From: Streptosporangium sp. NBC_01495
Lineage (GTDB): Bacteria; Actinomycetota; Actinomycetes; Streptosporangiales; Streptosporangiaceae
Assembly: GCF_036250735.1 (NCBI RefSeq)
Contig: NZ_CP109430.1
Location: forward strand, 5,642,001-5,706,000
Length of the DNA: 64,000 nucleotides
Reading direction: 5' to 3'
In this document: positions 25,823-34,699 of the stretch, piece after piece
Numbering within the stretch: position 1 is the first letter of the stretch
How the letters are laid out: every line of letters starts with the position of its first letter
The notes under the pieces: model-generated
What the model was told of the DNA's origin: nothing
Seen by the model: the letters and a program-made list of their open reading frames with translations, nothing else
Databases searched by the model: none
Made by a program: the position numbers and the translations under genes

Positions 25823-26698
25823 ATGGCGATGAAGTTCGGAATCAGCTACAGCACGCCCTATTACGGGGTCGCACCTGACCGGATCATGGCCTTTGCCCGG
25901 CTTGCGGAGGAGTGCGGCTTCGAGTCGCTGTACCTGCCTGAGCACATCGTGCTGTATCCGGGCGCCATGGTGGGGCCTTACGAGATGCCGCCGTCACTGC
26001 CGTACGTCGATCCGCTCGACTGCCTGAGTTTCGTCGCCGCGGCTACGGAGCGGATTCTGCTCGGCACCGGTGTGTTGCTGCTGCCGTACCACCATCCGGT
26101 GATCCTTGCCAAGCGCCTGGCCACCATCGACGTGCTGTCCAAGGGCAGGATGCGGCTACTGACCGCAGGGCTCGGAACCCTGCCGGGCGAGGCCCTGGCG
26201 GTGGGGGTCGACTTCGCCACTCGCGGCCGCCGCGCCGACGAGGCGATTGACGTGCTCCGATTGCTCTGGGCCGGCGGCGAGGACGGCGTCAGCTTCGCCG
26301 GGGAGTTCTTCGCCTTCGACAACCTGTGCAGTTTCCCCAAGCCCTACGAGGTCACGCAGCTGCCGATCCACATCGGGGGATCGAGCCGGGCGGCCGCGCG
26401 CCGGGCCGGGCGGCGCGGCGACGGCTACTTCCCCGGCGGTGCACTCGACCCGGGCGAGCGGGCCGTTCAGTGGGAGCTCGTCCGGTCGAGCGCTGCCGAG
26501 GCCGACCGCGACCCGGAGGCGCTGGAGTACACCCGCTTCGGGTCGATCGACATGCCCGTTGAACGGGTCGAGAAACTCGCCGCGCAAGGAGTGACCCGCA
26601 TCGTCGTGAATACCGCCGCCACTGAACCGGACCAGCAACGCGAGGAGCTGTCGGCGTTCGCCCAGCGATTCGGCCTCCTTGAGCACTTCCCTCGCTAG
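25823..26698 (+). CDS. LLM-class F420-dependent oxidoreductase
   Basis: A 291-residue luciferase-like TIM-barrel protein: MKFGISYSTPYYG, GFESLYLPEHIVLYPGAM, ATERILLGTGVLLLPYHHPV, LAKRLATIDVLSKGRM and IHIGGSSRAAARRAGRRGDG are typical of the F420-binding subgroup of actinobacteria. It should transfer hydride from reduced F420 (or flavin) to an unknown substrate. ATG 25823 follows gaagga; MKFG at 25829 is an alternative. It is monocistronic. Confidence 0.88.
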   Translation: MAMKFGISYSTPYYGVAPDRIMAFARLAEECGFESLYLPEHIVLYPGAMVGPYEMPPSLPYVDPLDCLSFVAAATERILLGTGVLLLPYHHPVILAKRLATIDVLSKGRMRLLTAGLGTLPGEALAVGVDFATRGRRADEAIDVLRLLWAGGEDGVSFAGEFFAFDNLCSFPKPYEVTQLPIHIGGSSRAAARRAGRRGDGYFPGGALDPGERAVQWELVRSSAAEADRDPEALEYTRFGSIDMPVERVEKLAAQGVTRIVVNTAATEPDQQREELSAFAQRFGLLEHFPR

Positions 26699-26841
26699 AG
26701 TGTGCCGGCCGTGAACGTTGGCCGGATTGGATCACGCCGCTCGCGGCTTGGGTCTGCCCCCGCGTTGCTGTCGTTCACTGCGGATGCGGACGCATTCGCG
26801 GCGCTGGACGGCCTGAACCGCGCCGGGATTGCTGGAGGCTT

Positions 26842-26957
26842 TGATGTACCCCGAGTTCGGTGGAGTCGGCTTGGTTGACTCTCATGCCGACCTCTCCTGA
26901 AGGGGGCGGAGGCATGTAAGTCAACCAAAGCGTCTCCACCGAACTCGGGGTACATCA
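26842..26957. repeat. 116-bp near-perfect palindrome
   Basis: The arms 26842-26880 and 26919-26957 match at 36 of 39 positions (outer part tgatgtaccccgagttcggt) around a 38-bp centre that itself contains catgcc/ggcatg. As RNA it would make one very long hairpin. It lies in 315 bp of intergenic DNA between the LLM gene and the NACHT gene, and the left flank carries a coding-like minus-strand remnant (RRECVRIRSERQQRGGRPKP). It could be a miniature inverted-repeat element or two IS ends brought together, and it would also end transcription from both sides. Confidence 0.8.
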
Positions 26958-27013
26958 GTTCTGGCCACGGCCGGTCCCCGCCATGTGCCAAGATCGTCAT
27001 GCCGCACCGCCAT

Positions 27014-30000
27014 TCAGGACAAAGCGGGCTCGACCCAACCGAGAAGTTGGCGGAGGCGCACACTTTCAACCTCGTCGGACGTGGTCGCGAGTGCCGCCTT
27101 CAATGTGGTGGCCGCCTTCTCGGCAGCGCCCACGTCCAGAAGCTGTTCGACCGCCCGCCAGCGGAGTTCCGACGAGAGGGTGGGCTGCACGCTCACCGCG
27201 CACCAAAGCGAGATGGCGGCGCCAACCTCGCCTTCGGCTCTCAGGAGTCCGGCCAGCTTGGCGCGCTCGTCACCGGAGAGCCCGCACACCGCCTCGATCA
27301 GTAACATAATTGGCGGAACCGACTCCGGCCCGGCCACCAGAATCCAGGCGCGCACAGCCTTGAGAAGTTCGTCCACCGTCCGCCCGGGGTCGAAGAAGAC
27401 CTCCCGGCACAGCGCGACAGTGGCCTCCTTCTGCTGGTGTTTCGATAGGACGGGAAGCAGCGCCGCCGTCAGCGTCGTGGAACCCATCGGACGAGCACGA
27501 AGCGCCTGAGTGATCTCCTCGCCGGCCTTGGAACCGACGTGAATGAGGAGAATGTCGGCGGCCCAGGTGAAGGTTTCCTCGGTTGCTCCGGCGAAATTCA
27601 TGCTCCGCCGAGCAAGGACACACGCCGCCGCCGCGAAACCCTCGTCGCTCGTCTGCTGCGTGAGCATGTGGAGTTTCCCTGGTTCAACACTGTACTCGTC
27701 CAACCAGTGCAGCGCTTCGTCGATAACGGATTCACCCAGCGCGGACAGTAGCACCTCCACAGCCCACGAAGCATCATGCGAAGATGGTTTCTCTGGTCCC
27801 CCAAGAATCCGGCGAGCCAACTCGACCGCTGCCTCAGGGTGCCCCAGTTCGAGAAGCTGACGGGCGACGTGGGACCGCTCATCGATATTCCAATTGATAA
27901 AATCGTCAAACACAGTGACGATTTTTCCCGCTCCACCGGCTCCTTCCGTCTCAATCCACGCCTTGACGACTTCCTGGATGTCATCGTCAGTCGCACTTTT
28001 CAGCAGGACTTCACGCGCATGCGGCTCCGCCGCCACAGCGTCACCGGCGTAGAACAACAGCTTGGCGAGGCCAGCGTGCGCCCACTCGTTGTTCCACTTC
28101 CGGCCCGCTGTAACCCGAACAATCTCGGGGGCAGCGGATTCACCTTCGACAGCCAGCCATATGTCTCCTGCGGACTCGAGCAAGGAACCGTTCTGCTCGC
28201 CACCTCCCAGAATGAAACGGGCGAGCTCCACCGCCCCCTCGTTCTCACCGAGCTCAATCAGCTCCCACATGGCCTTCACCCGCCACCATGCTTCATCGCC
28301 GTCGACCGCACGTCTCAGCAGCTGGATCCTGGCTTCGGTCGCAGGCGCGTCAAGCACGGCAAGATGGCGCACGATCCCGATCAACCCCTCGGGGTCGTCC
28401 ACCCGGTCCGCCAGCTCATGCAGCAGGCGCACTCCGCCCGGAAGATCAGCCACCCGTGCGTACGCGGCCGCCGCGGAGGACCGGAACGCAATCGGCAGCC
28501 CATGGGTTCGCGAGAGACGCCGCAGAAGCTCCGCCAGTCGTTCGTTGCCTCGGAGCTCGGTCAGTTCGGTGAAGAGTTCGTGATCGGGTCGCGAATACCC
28601 GCGCCTACGCGACTCGAACGGCTCGCTCAGCACCCGGTCGATCACGGCCCCTTCCAGCTCGGCCCCCATCGGGACTCCCGCCGTGACCAGACGCAGCGCC
28701 ATGACCCTGTATTGCAGGTTCTCCGCCAGCAGCAACCGCACTACCGTGGACGCGTCATTCCCCTGCTGGCGAACCCAATGGGCGAGGGTGAAGAACACAT
28801 AGTTCCGCGAGGTCTCAGCCTGGACTCGCTCCATCCACGCGACGAGCCCCGGGAACTCGGCGGAAATCCCGGCCGCCTCCTGTCTGGCCGCTATGAACTC
28901 GGCGAACGACCGGTGCAGAAATGACAGCTCCGTTCCGTCGAACACCAGCACCCCGGTCTCCGCGAGCAGTCGGCCCAGGTCGCCCTCCATCCCGTCGCGT
29001 AGCCGCAGCCCCTCTGGCAGGTTCGCGCGCAGCCAGCCGACCGCCGAATCCAGTGTCAACGGCTGCCGCCCGGTCTCCACCTGCGCCAGGTGAAGCCGCA
29101 GGCGTTCCTGGTTGGCGAGAATCCAGTTCATGGTTCCGGCGCAGCCCAGCTCCTCCCACCGGACTCGGAGTCGCCCGTGAATGTCCGCCCGGTGCGAGCG
29201 CACGTCGGAAAGCTCCTCAAGGAACTTCTCGTAGAGCTCGATCCGTCCCCGGGGCAGCGAGCGTCCAGGCTTCCTGGTGTAGAACGTGGCCGCGATCGTG
29301 GCGAAAAGCGGAACCTTGATCAGTTCGACGAGTCCCGCGATCTCGACCTCTTCGAGGAACGCCGTCACGGCCTTGGCCGGATCCTTTATCTTCTGCGCCG
29401 CGAACCAGCGCTCGGCGAAAGCCCGCTGCTGAGCGCCGTCGAACCCGCTCAGTGTATAGAAACCAACGCTTCGCGCCTGAAACGGTTTCAACTCCTCCTG
29501 CGGAAGCGGCCGCGAGGTGATGACCAGCCGATAGGCCGAGCCGTGCTCCACCCGGGCCGCCAGAGCGTGTAGCACGATCTCACGGTTCTCGGGCGAGGCG
29601 ACCTCGTCGAGCCCGTCCACAACCACGAGCCAGCGCGTACCGTGCGTCCGCCCTCCGAAGATCCTCGGATCGATCGGCTCGGTCAGCGCACTCGCCCAGG
29701 AGGCGCTGACCAGCGCTTCGGCCCAACTGCGGGCCGCGAGCACGTCAGCGGCGGTGATACGGACCCCGACGACCGGTTCAGCGCACCACGCGACCTCGTC
29801 GCCAAGCTCGGAGAGCCACGCCTGGGCGATCTGCCAGATCAGGTGCCTCCCCAGAGTGGTCTTGCCCGTGCCGGGCCCCCCGGTGATGAAGAGGTGATCG
29901 TGTTCGCTGAGGACCTGGCGCAGAGACTTCCCCACCGCAGGAGGGGCGGCCCGAGGATGCTTCTCAGCCGATCCGTCGTGAGACCCACGGGTCACCGCGG

Positions 30001-30112
30001 GCTGCACATCCTGCTCGACATAAACCTCGGACAGCAGAGGGGGAGAAACGTCGAGCAGCCGGTATGGGAATCGGTCGGGCGCGTCTCGCTGCCCGATCAG
30101 CAGTTCCCGCAA
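27014..30112 (-). CDS. NACHT-domain STAND NTPase with helical-repeat C terminus (candidate defence protein)
   Basis: A 1,032-residue protein. NACHT features: Walker A GGPGTGKTT (78-86), Walker B WLVVVDGLDEV (161-171), the arginine region VITSRPLPQEELKPF, and a winged-helix-like stretch ending GVLVFDGTELSFLHRSFAEF. Residues ~450-1,032 are helical repeats of HEAT/TPR type (recurring EAAVELARRILGG and NEGAVELARFILGG), a probable sensor. No enzymatic effector is fused. Bacterial NACHT proteins include anti-phage systems that oligomerise on sensing infection. TTG 30112 lies inside the end of the HTH gene (16-bp overlap), with gaaggtgg just upstream, so the pair is coupled. Confidence 0.85.
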   Translation of the reverse strand: MRELLIGQRDAPDRFPYRLLDVSPPLLSEVYVEQDVQPAVTRGSHDGSAEKHPRAAPPAVGKSLRQVLSEHDHLFITGGPGTGKTTLGRHLIWQIAQAWLSELGDEVAWCAEPVVGVRITAADVLAARSWAEALVSASWASALTEPIDPRIFGGRTHGTRWLVVVDGLDEVASPENREIVLHALAARVEHGSAYRLVITSRPLPQEELKPFQARSVGFYTLSGFDGAQQRAFAERWFAAQKIKDPAKAVTAFLEEVEIAGLVELIKVPLFATIAATFYTRKPGRSLPRGRIELYEKFLEELSDVRSHRADIHGRLRVRWEELGCAGTMNWILANQERLRLHLAQVETGRQPLTLDSAVGWLRANLPEGLRLRDGMEGDLGRLLAETGVLVFDGTELSFLHRSFAEFIAARQEAAGISAEFPGLVAWMERVQAETSRNYVFFTLAHWVRQQGNDASTVVRLLLAENLQYRVMALRLVTAGVPMGAELEGAVIDRVLSEPFESRRRGYSRPDHELFTELTELRGNERLAELLRRLSRTHGLPIAFRSSAAAAYARVADLPGGVRLLHELADRVDDPEGLIGIVRHLAVLDAPATEARIQLLRRAVDGDEAWWRVKAMWELIELGENEGAVELARFILGGGEQNGSLLESAGDIWLAVEGESAAPEIVRVTAGRKWNNEWAHAGLAKLLFYAGDAVAAEPHAREVLLKSATDDDIQEVVKAWIETEGAGGAGKIVTVFDDFINWNIDERSHVARQLLELGHPEAAVELARRILGGPEKPSSHDASWAVEVLLSALGESVIDEALHWLDEYSVEPGKLHMLTQQTSDEGFAAAACVLARRSMNFAGATEETFTWAADILLIHVGSKAGEEITQALRARPMGSTTLTAALLPVLSKHQQKEATVALCREVFFDPGRTVDELLKAVRAWILVAGPESVPPIMLLIEAVCGLSGDERAKLAGLLRAEGEVGAAISLWCAVSVQPTLSSELRWRAVEQLLDVGAAEKAATTLKAALATTSDEVESVRLRQLLGWVEPALS

Positions 30113-30456
30113 CCACCTTCGGGCATGGGCAGGTCATCCCACGAGGCAGCGCCCGCCTGCCAAGGCGGCTGCTTGGTGCGCATGGACTGCTTAGCCCGCT
30201 GCCACAGCTCCTGAACCGCACCGGCCTCCTGCCCCAGGGCGTCGGCCATCAAGGCGGTCGTCTGCCAGTCGAGCAGCCTCTCTCGCCGGAAGAACTCGTA
30301 CACACCGTTCTTCGGCAGCGGAAATCCACGCCGAGCCGAAGCGGACAGGAGGGATCGGGGGTTCGAGAACTCGGCATGCCGCTCGAACCAACAGACCAGC
30401 TCCTGGAGCTCCGCGTGCCTTTCGCGATCGTGCTTGCGCGGCCTGCCTGGCGGCAC
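30097..30456 (-). CDS. Small HTH adaptor overlapping the NACHT gene
   Basis: GTG 30456, behind gggaggga, gives 119 residues. After a basic start (PPGRPRKHDRERHAELQELV) comes an XRE-like helix-turn-helix in which a YEFFRRERLLDWQTTALMAD segment occupies the recognition-helix region. It is followed by ALGQEAGAVQELWQRAKQ and a tail rich in Trp, Gly and Cys (WDDLPMPEGGCGNC). In many actinomycetes a similar DNA-binding region is fused to the front of NACHT or NB-ARC proteins; here it is a separate gene overlapping the ATPase gene by 16 bp. It is likely a regulator or adaptor of the NACHT protein. Confidence 0.65.
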   Translation of the reverse strand: MPPGRPRKHDRERHAELQELVCWFERHAEFSNPRSLLSASARRGFPLPKNGVYEFFRRERLLDWQTTALMADALGQEAGAVQELWQRAKQSMRTKQPPWQAGAASWDDLPMPEGGCGNC

Positions 30457-30559
30457 GGCATCCCTCCCGGGTTTCCCGACAATTTCCTCACACTAGAAGG
30501 AAATCCGAGCCATCGGTCACTGTTTTGTTCGTCCCAGCCGTTGTTGTGAGGAGCGACGA
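30457..30559. promoter_or_regulatory. Divergent promoter region of the NACHT locus
   Basis: These 103 bp separate the leftward HTH-NACHT unit from the rightward membrane peptide gene. They are lower in GC than the flanks. No clear consensus or dyad was identified, so only the divergent layout supports promoter function. Confidence 0.5.
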
Positions 30560-30778
30560 ATGAAGACTCTGGAAGCCCTGGCCACCGCCCCCGAAGGCGT
30601 GCTGTTCATCGGCATCGTCTGTGTCCTCGTCGGGTGGCTGCGGTTCCGCACCAACGCGTATCGAGAGGACTCCCGGACCCGAAGGCTGGAACTGTCCATC
30701 CGAGAAACGAAGTCCGAGCACCGGGAGGCCGTGATCCGTGCCTGCTTGGAAACACCAAACAACCGACTTGTCCAGTGA
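30560..30778 (+). CDS. Small single-pass membrane protein next to the NACHT locus
   Basis: ATG 30560 follows gaggagcgac. The 72-residue product has one membrane helix (EGVLFIGIVCVLVGWLRF, about residues 13-30) and a long charged cytoplasmic tail (NAYREDSRTRRLELSIRETK ... EAVIRACLET) likely to be helical. The family is not recognised. Divergent pairing with the HTH-NACHT operon suggests it may belong to that system, for example as a membrane effector, but it could be unrelated. Confidence 0.6.
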   Translation: MKTLEALATAPEGVLFIGIVCVLVGWLRFRTNAYREDSRTRRLELSIRETKSEHREAVIRACLETPNNRLVQ

Positions 30779-30871
30779 ACCCCATGCAAGGTGATTGAAC
30801 CCGTCGATCTCAATCGGGGTAGGGCGGGGTAGCGCAAGATGCCCTCGCCTGGATGCCGGGACGGGCCGGGG

Positions 30872-31831
30872 TCAGGGTGGGGTGCCGTCGGCGGAAGCGA
30901 GGAGGCGGGCGGCGAGGGCTCTGACCTCGTCGCGCAGCTCGGCGGGGGCGATGACGGTGAACGGCCAGCCGAGTCCGGCGAGCATCTGGGCCATCCCGTC
31001 CAGCCGCTCGGCCCTGACCGCCAGCAACACCCCGCCGGAGGTCTCGGCCAGCGTCGCCGTCGAGGCGGGAATGCGCTTGGACGCCTCCTCCAGGGTGGTC
31101 TCCAGCAGCACCCTGACCTCGTGCCGGTACGGCACCGCCGACAGCGATCCGACCACGTGGGCCACCGGGTCGAAGCCGTCGGGCACCCGGAAGCCCCGCT
31201 CGGTGCGCGCGGCGCCCGCCACCCGGTCCACCCGGAAGGTCCTGATCTCCCCGCTGTGGTGGTCGAGCCCGGCGACGTACCAGCGGCCGGAGTGGAAGAC
31301 GATGCCGTACGGGTCCAGATCGCGCTCGGAGGCGTCGCCGCGCCAGGAGCGGTAGGCCAGCCGGACGGTGACCCGGCGCCGGGCGGCGTCGGCGAGGGCG
31401 AGCAGCGGTCCCGCCCTCGGGGTGCTCACCTTCGGCGCCGCGTTCGCGGTGTGGCCCAGCGTCTCCGACACCGCGTCGACGCGCTCGCGCAGCGGACGCG
31501 GGAGCACCCGCTGGATCTTGGCCAGCGCGCTCTCGGTCGCGGCCTCCCCCACCGCCAGCCCGGTCCGCCGCCCGGCCAGCAGCCCCAGCACCACGGCGGT
31601 GGCCTCGTCGTCGGTGAGCATGAGCGGCGGGAGCTTGTAGCCGGGCAGCAGCCGGTAACCGCCGTGGCGGCCCCGCTCGGCCTGGACCGGCACCCCGAGC
31701 TCCGACAGCCGCACCGCGTAGCGGCGGACCGTGCGCTCGTCCACCTCCAGCCTCGCGGCGAGGTCGGGGCCGGTCAGGCCGGGGGCGGCCTGCAGCAATT
31801 CCAGCAGCGCGAGCACCCGGGCGGCGGTCAT
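30872..31831 (-). CDS. YafY-type regulator (HTH plus WYL domain)
   Basis: This 319-residue regulator has an N-terminal winged helix of DeoR/HTH_11 type (RVLALLELLQAAPGLTGPDL, then VDERTVRRYAVRLSELGVPV) and a WYL ligand domain (RLAYRSWRGDASERDLDPYG, FHSGRWYVAGLDHHSGEIRT). A C-terminal WCX domain follows. It diverges from an alpha/beta hydrolase gene with 80 bp between the starts and most likely controls it. Confidence 0.9.
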   Translation of the reverse strand: MTAARVLALLELLQAAPGLTGPDLAARLEVDERTVRRYAVRLSELGVPVQAERGRHGGYRLLPGYKLPPLMLTDDEATAVVLGLLAGRRTGLAVGEAATESALAKIQRVLPRPLRERVDAVSETLGHTANAAPKVSTPRAGPLLALADAARRRVTVRLAYRSWRGDASERDLDPYGIVFHSGRWYVAGLDHHSGEIRTFRVDRVAGAARTERGFRVPDGFDPVAHVVGSLSAVPYRHEVRVLLETTLEEASKRIPASTATLAETSGGVLLAVRAERLDGMAQMLAGLGWPFTVIAPAELRDEVRALAARLLASADGTPP

Positions 31832-31911
31832 CGGAATTCCCCTCGAAAATCAGGACTGAAACTGTCCGGATTCGATTCTAGGGTGAAACCAGGCGAACAG
31901 AGGAGACAAAA

Positions 31912-32658
31912 ATGAGCACGTACGTCCTGGTCCCCGGTTTCTGGCTCGGCGCGTGGGCCTGGGAGAAGGTCACTGGGCCGCTGCGCGAGGCCGGGCACGA
32001 CGTCCACCCGGTCACGCTCACCGGTCTCGGAGACAGGGCCCACCTGGCGGGCCCCGAGGTCGATCTGGAGACCCACATCCAGGACATCGTGAACACCGTC
32101 GTCTTCGCGGACCTGACCGAGGTGATCCTCGTCGCCCACAGCGGCGCTGGCGCCCCGGTCACCGGCGCGGCCGACCGGATCCCCGAGCGCGTCGCCCGGA
32201 TCGTCTACGTCGACAGCGGCCCGCCGGCCGACGGCATGACCCAGCTGGACCTCAACGAGCCCGAGTGGCGGGCGTTCATCGAGACGCGGGTCACCGAGGA
32301 GGGCGGCGGGGTGGGCTACCCGCTCCCGTCCTGGGAGGAGCAGGAGCGGGCCGGGGCCAGCCTGGAGGGACTGGGCGAGGCCGAGCGCGAGTGGCTCGCC
32401 TCCCGCGCGACCCCGCAGCCGTACGGGACGATGACCCGGCCGCTGGTGCTCAAGGGCGGCGCGGACGCGCTGCCCAAGACGCTCGTCGCGTGCTCGTTCC
32501 CGCTGGAGCAGGTGCACGCCATGATCGCCTCCGGTCACCCCTTCTTCGCGGCGCTCGCCGGGCCCGAGTGGAGCTTCGCCGCGGTGCCGACCGGGCACTG
32601 GCCGATGTTCTCCAGGCCGGAGGAGACGGCCGCCGCGCTGGCCGCGCTGGCGGGCTGA
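31912..32658 (+). CDS. Alpha/beta hydrolase (salicylate-esterase/EstC-like)
   Basis: A 248-residue hydrolase beginning STYVLVPGFWLGAWAWEKVT, an opening typical of the small plant-SABP2-like esterase group. The nucleophile elbow is VAHSGAGAP (Ser around residue 80) and the late catalytic His is in PTGHWPMFSRPEE. ATG 31912 follows gaggagacaaaa. Paired with the divergent WYL regulator, as is common for this family in actinomycetes. Substrate unknown. Confidence 0.87.
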   Translation: MSTYVLVPGFWLGAWAWEKVTGPLREAGHDVHPVTLTGLGDRAHLAGPEVDLETHIQDIVNTVVFADLTEVILVAHSGAGAPVTGAADRIPERVARIVYVDSGPPADGMTQLDLNEPEWRAFIETRVTEEGGGVGYPLPSWEEQERAGASLEGLGEAEREWLASRATPQPYGTMTRPLVLKGGADALPKTLVACSFPLEQVHAMIASGHPFFAALAGPEWSFAAVPTGHWPMFSRPEETAAALAALAG

Positions 32659-32689
32659 GGGGACGGGCATCGCGGGGCCCTGGACACCG

Positions 32690-32935
32690 AGGTGCCGGGG
32701 CTCCGCGAGGCCCCGGAAGACGAAGCCCCGGAAGACCGGGACCGGAGGACCGGGAAGGCGGGACACCGCGAGGCACCACGGAGTTCCTGGAGACCGGGAA
32801 GGCGAGGCACCGCGGGACACCGCGGAGTCCCCGAGGACCGAGAAGGCGGGGCACCGCAAAGTCCCCGAGGACCGGGAAGGCAAGGCGCCGCAGAGTCCCC
32901 GAGGACCGAGAAGGCGGGGCATCACGGGACACCGG
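32690..32935. repeat. GC-rich minisatellite downstream of the hydrolase gene
   Basis: Five or six imperfect copies of a 37-51 bp unit share the core agtccccgaggaccg(a/g)gaaggcggggcaccgc in pieces. Copies differ in length and by point changes. All frames lack coding features. The repeats fill most of the gap between the hydrolase and the ABC transporter genes. Confidence 0.7.
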
Positions 32936-33010
32936 TAGGACATTTGTCACGGGTGGTTCTGGATCGATTGATCTGCCTGGGGTAACGCGCTTCTCCGTAG
33001 CGTCATCCGC

Positions 33011-33952
33011 ATGACAGATCACGCGAACGACGCGGTGTCCCTCAGGGGCGTGACCAAACGTTTCGGGGCGGTACGCGCCGTGAACGACCTCAGCCTCGAC
33101 ATCCCCGCCGGGCAGACCGTCGCCCTGCTCGGTCCCAACGGCGCGGGAAAATCGACCACGATCGGGCTGCTGCTCGGGCTGCTGGCCCCCGACTCCGGGA
33201 CGGTGCGCGTCCTCGGGGACACCCCTGAGACCGCGGTCCGGAACGGGCGGCTGGCGGCGATGCCCCAGGAGGGCGGTCTCGTTTCCCGGAGCACGGTCCG
33301 CGAGCTGGTCGGTTTCGTCTCCGGGACCTACCCGGCGCCGCTCCCCCTGGAGGAGGTGCTGGCGACCGCCGGGCTGGAAGAACTGGCCGATCGCAGGATG
33401 GAACGGCTGTCGGGCGGCCAGGCGCAGCGTGTCCGCTTCGCGCTCGCGCTGGCCGGAGACCCCGAGCTGATCCTGCTGGACGAGCCGACCGCGGCGCTGG
33501 ACGTGCGAGCCAGGCGGGAGTTCTGGGAGAGCATGCGCGCCTTCGCCGCGCGCGGCAGGACGGTCCTGTTCTCCACCCACTACCTGGAGGAGGCCGACGA
33601 GTACGCCGACCGGGTGGTGGTGATCGACAGAGGCCGGATCGCGGCCGACGGCACCAGCAGGGAGATCAAGCGCCTGGTCGCGCTGTCCACGGTCAGCGTC
33701 ACCGCCACCGGGGACACCGCCCCGCTGGAACGCCTGCCCGGGGTCGTCTCGGTCGAGATCCGGGGCGAGCGGGCCCACCTGCGTACCCGCGACGCCGACG
33801 CCACCGTCGTGGCGCTGGCGGCGGCGGGAGCCGTACGGGACCTCGAAGTCGTCCCCACCGCGCTCGAAGACGCCTTCCTCTCGCTGACAGGGCAGGCAGA
33901 GCAGGCAGGACCGGCAGAGCAGGCGTCGGGGCTGACGGAGGTGGACGCCTGA
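33011..33952 (+). CDS. ABC transporter ATP-binding protein (DrrA-like)
   Basis: The 313-residue ATPase has Walker A GPNGAGKST, signature LSGGQAQRV, Walker B LILLDEPTAALD and the switch His in FSTHYLEEAD. A C-terminal extension (~90 residues) is typical of drug-resistance-type DrrA proteins. It opens a four-gene rightward operon: ATPase, ABC-2 permease, sensor kinase, response regulator. Its stop shares one base with the permease start (TGATG). Confidence 0.92.
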   Translation: MTDHANDAVSLRGVTKRFGAVRAVNDLSLDIPAGQTVALLGPNGAGKSTTIGLLLGLLAPDSGTVRVLGDTPETAVRNGRLAAMPQEGGLVSRSTVRELVGFVSGTYPAPLPLEEVLATAGLEELADRRMERLSGGQAQRVRFALALAGDPELILLDEPTAALDVRARREFWESMRAFAARGRTVLFSTHYLEEADEYADRVVVIDRGRIAADGTSREIKRLVALSTVSVTATGDTAPLERLPGVVSVEIRGERAHLRTRDADATVVALAAAGAVRDLEVVPTALEDAFLSLTGQAEQAGPAEQASGLTEVDA

Positions 33953-34677
33953 TGCTCGGTTACATCCGCCTGGAGGTCACCAGGGCCCGCCGCGACCCGG
34001 GATATGTGATCGTAGGTTTCGCGATGCCCGTGACGATGTATCTCATCTTCACCAACCTCGGAGTGGCGGGCGACGACCGCGTCTGGGCCGCCCTCTACGT
34101 GATGGTCAGCATGGCCGCCTTCGGCGCGATCGGCTCGGCCTTCAACAACGGCAGCGGCATCGCCGAGGACAGGGCGGCGGGCTGGCTGCGGCAGCTGCGG
34201 ATCACTCCCCTGGCCCCGGTACGGGTGATCGCGGGCAAGGCCGCGACCGGCATGCTCATGGTGCTGCCCGTGATCGCCGGGGTGTGCCTGGCGGCGGCGC
34301 TGCTCAACGGGGTACGGATGGAGGCCTGGCAGTGGATCTCGATCCTGCTCCTGCTCTGGGTGGGCTCCCTGCCCTTCACCCTGCTCGGCCTCGCCTTCGG
34401 CTACCTTTTCAGCGGCCAGACCGCCGCCGTGCTCAACATCTCGGCCAACATGACGATGGCGATCGTCGGAGGGCTGTGGCTGCCCACGGAGGGCTTCCCT
34501 TCCTGGTTGCGGGCCATCGCGGAGTGGACGCCGAGCTTCGGTTACGCCGACCTGTCGCGGAAGGTCGCCTTCGGGGAGGCCCCCGAGGTGGGCACGGCGC
34601 TGATGATGACCGGCTGGCTGGTCGCCTTCGGGATCCTGGCGGTGTACGGCTACCGGCGGGCCGGGCGCGTGAGGTGA
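33952..34677 (+). CDS. ABC-2 type permease (DrrB-like)
   Basis: A 241-residue membrane protein with six predicted helices, opening LGYIRLEVTRARRDPGYVIV as is usual for ABC-2 permeases. It also contains the conserved amphipathic/loop element RAAGWLRQLRITPLAPV. It forms an exporter with the preceding ATPase; substrate unknown. A sensor kinase gene follows after 22 bp. Confidence 0.9.
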   Translation: MLGYIRLEVTRARRDPGYVIVGFAMPVTMYLIFTNLGVAGDDRVWAALYVMVSMAAFGAIGSAFNNGSGIAEDRAAGWLRQLRITPLAPVRVIAGKAATGMLMVLPVIAGVCLAAALLNGVRMEAWQWISILLLLWVGSLPFTLLGLAFGYLFSGQTAAVLNISANMTMAIVGGLWLPTEGFPSWLRAIAEWTPSFGYADLSRKVAFGEAPEVGTALMMTGWLVAFGILAVYGYRRAGRVR

Positions 34678-34699
34678 GCCGCGTGATAGGAGTGGCCGG

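Noticed and set aside
24965..25945. 326-residue minus-strand frame spanning the methyltransferase fragment and the LLM promoter
   Set aside because: No recognisable domain, poor composition, and it overlaps the start of a well-supported oxidoreductase gene.
32690..32935. CRISPR array
   Set aside because: Units are imperfect, of unequal length and directly adjacent, with no unique spacers or cas genes nearby.
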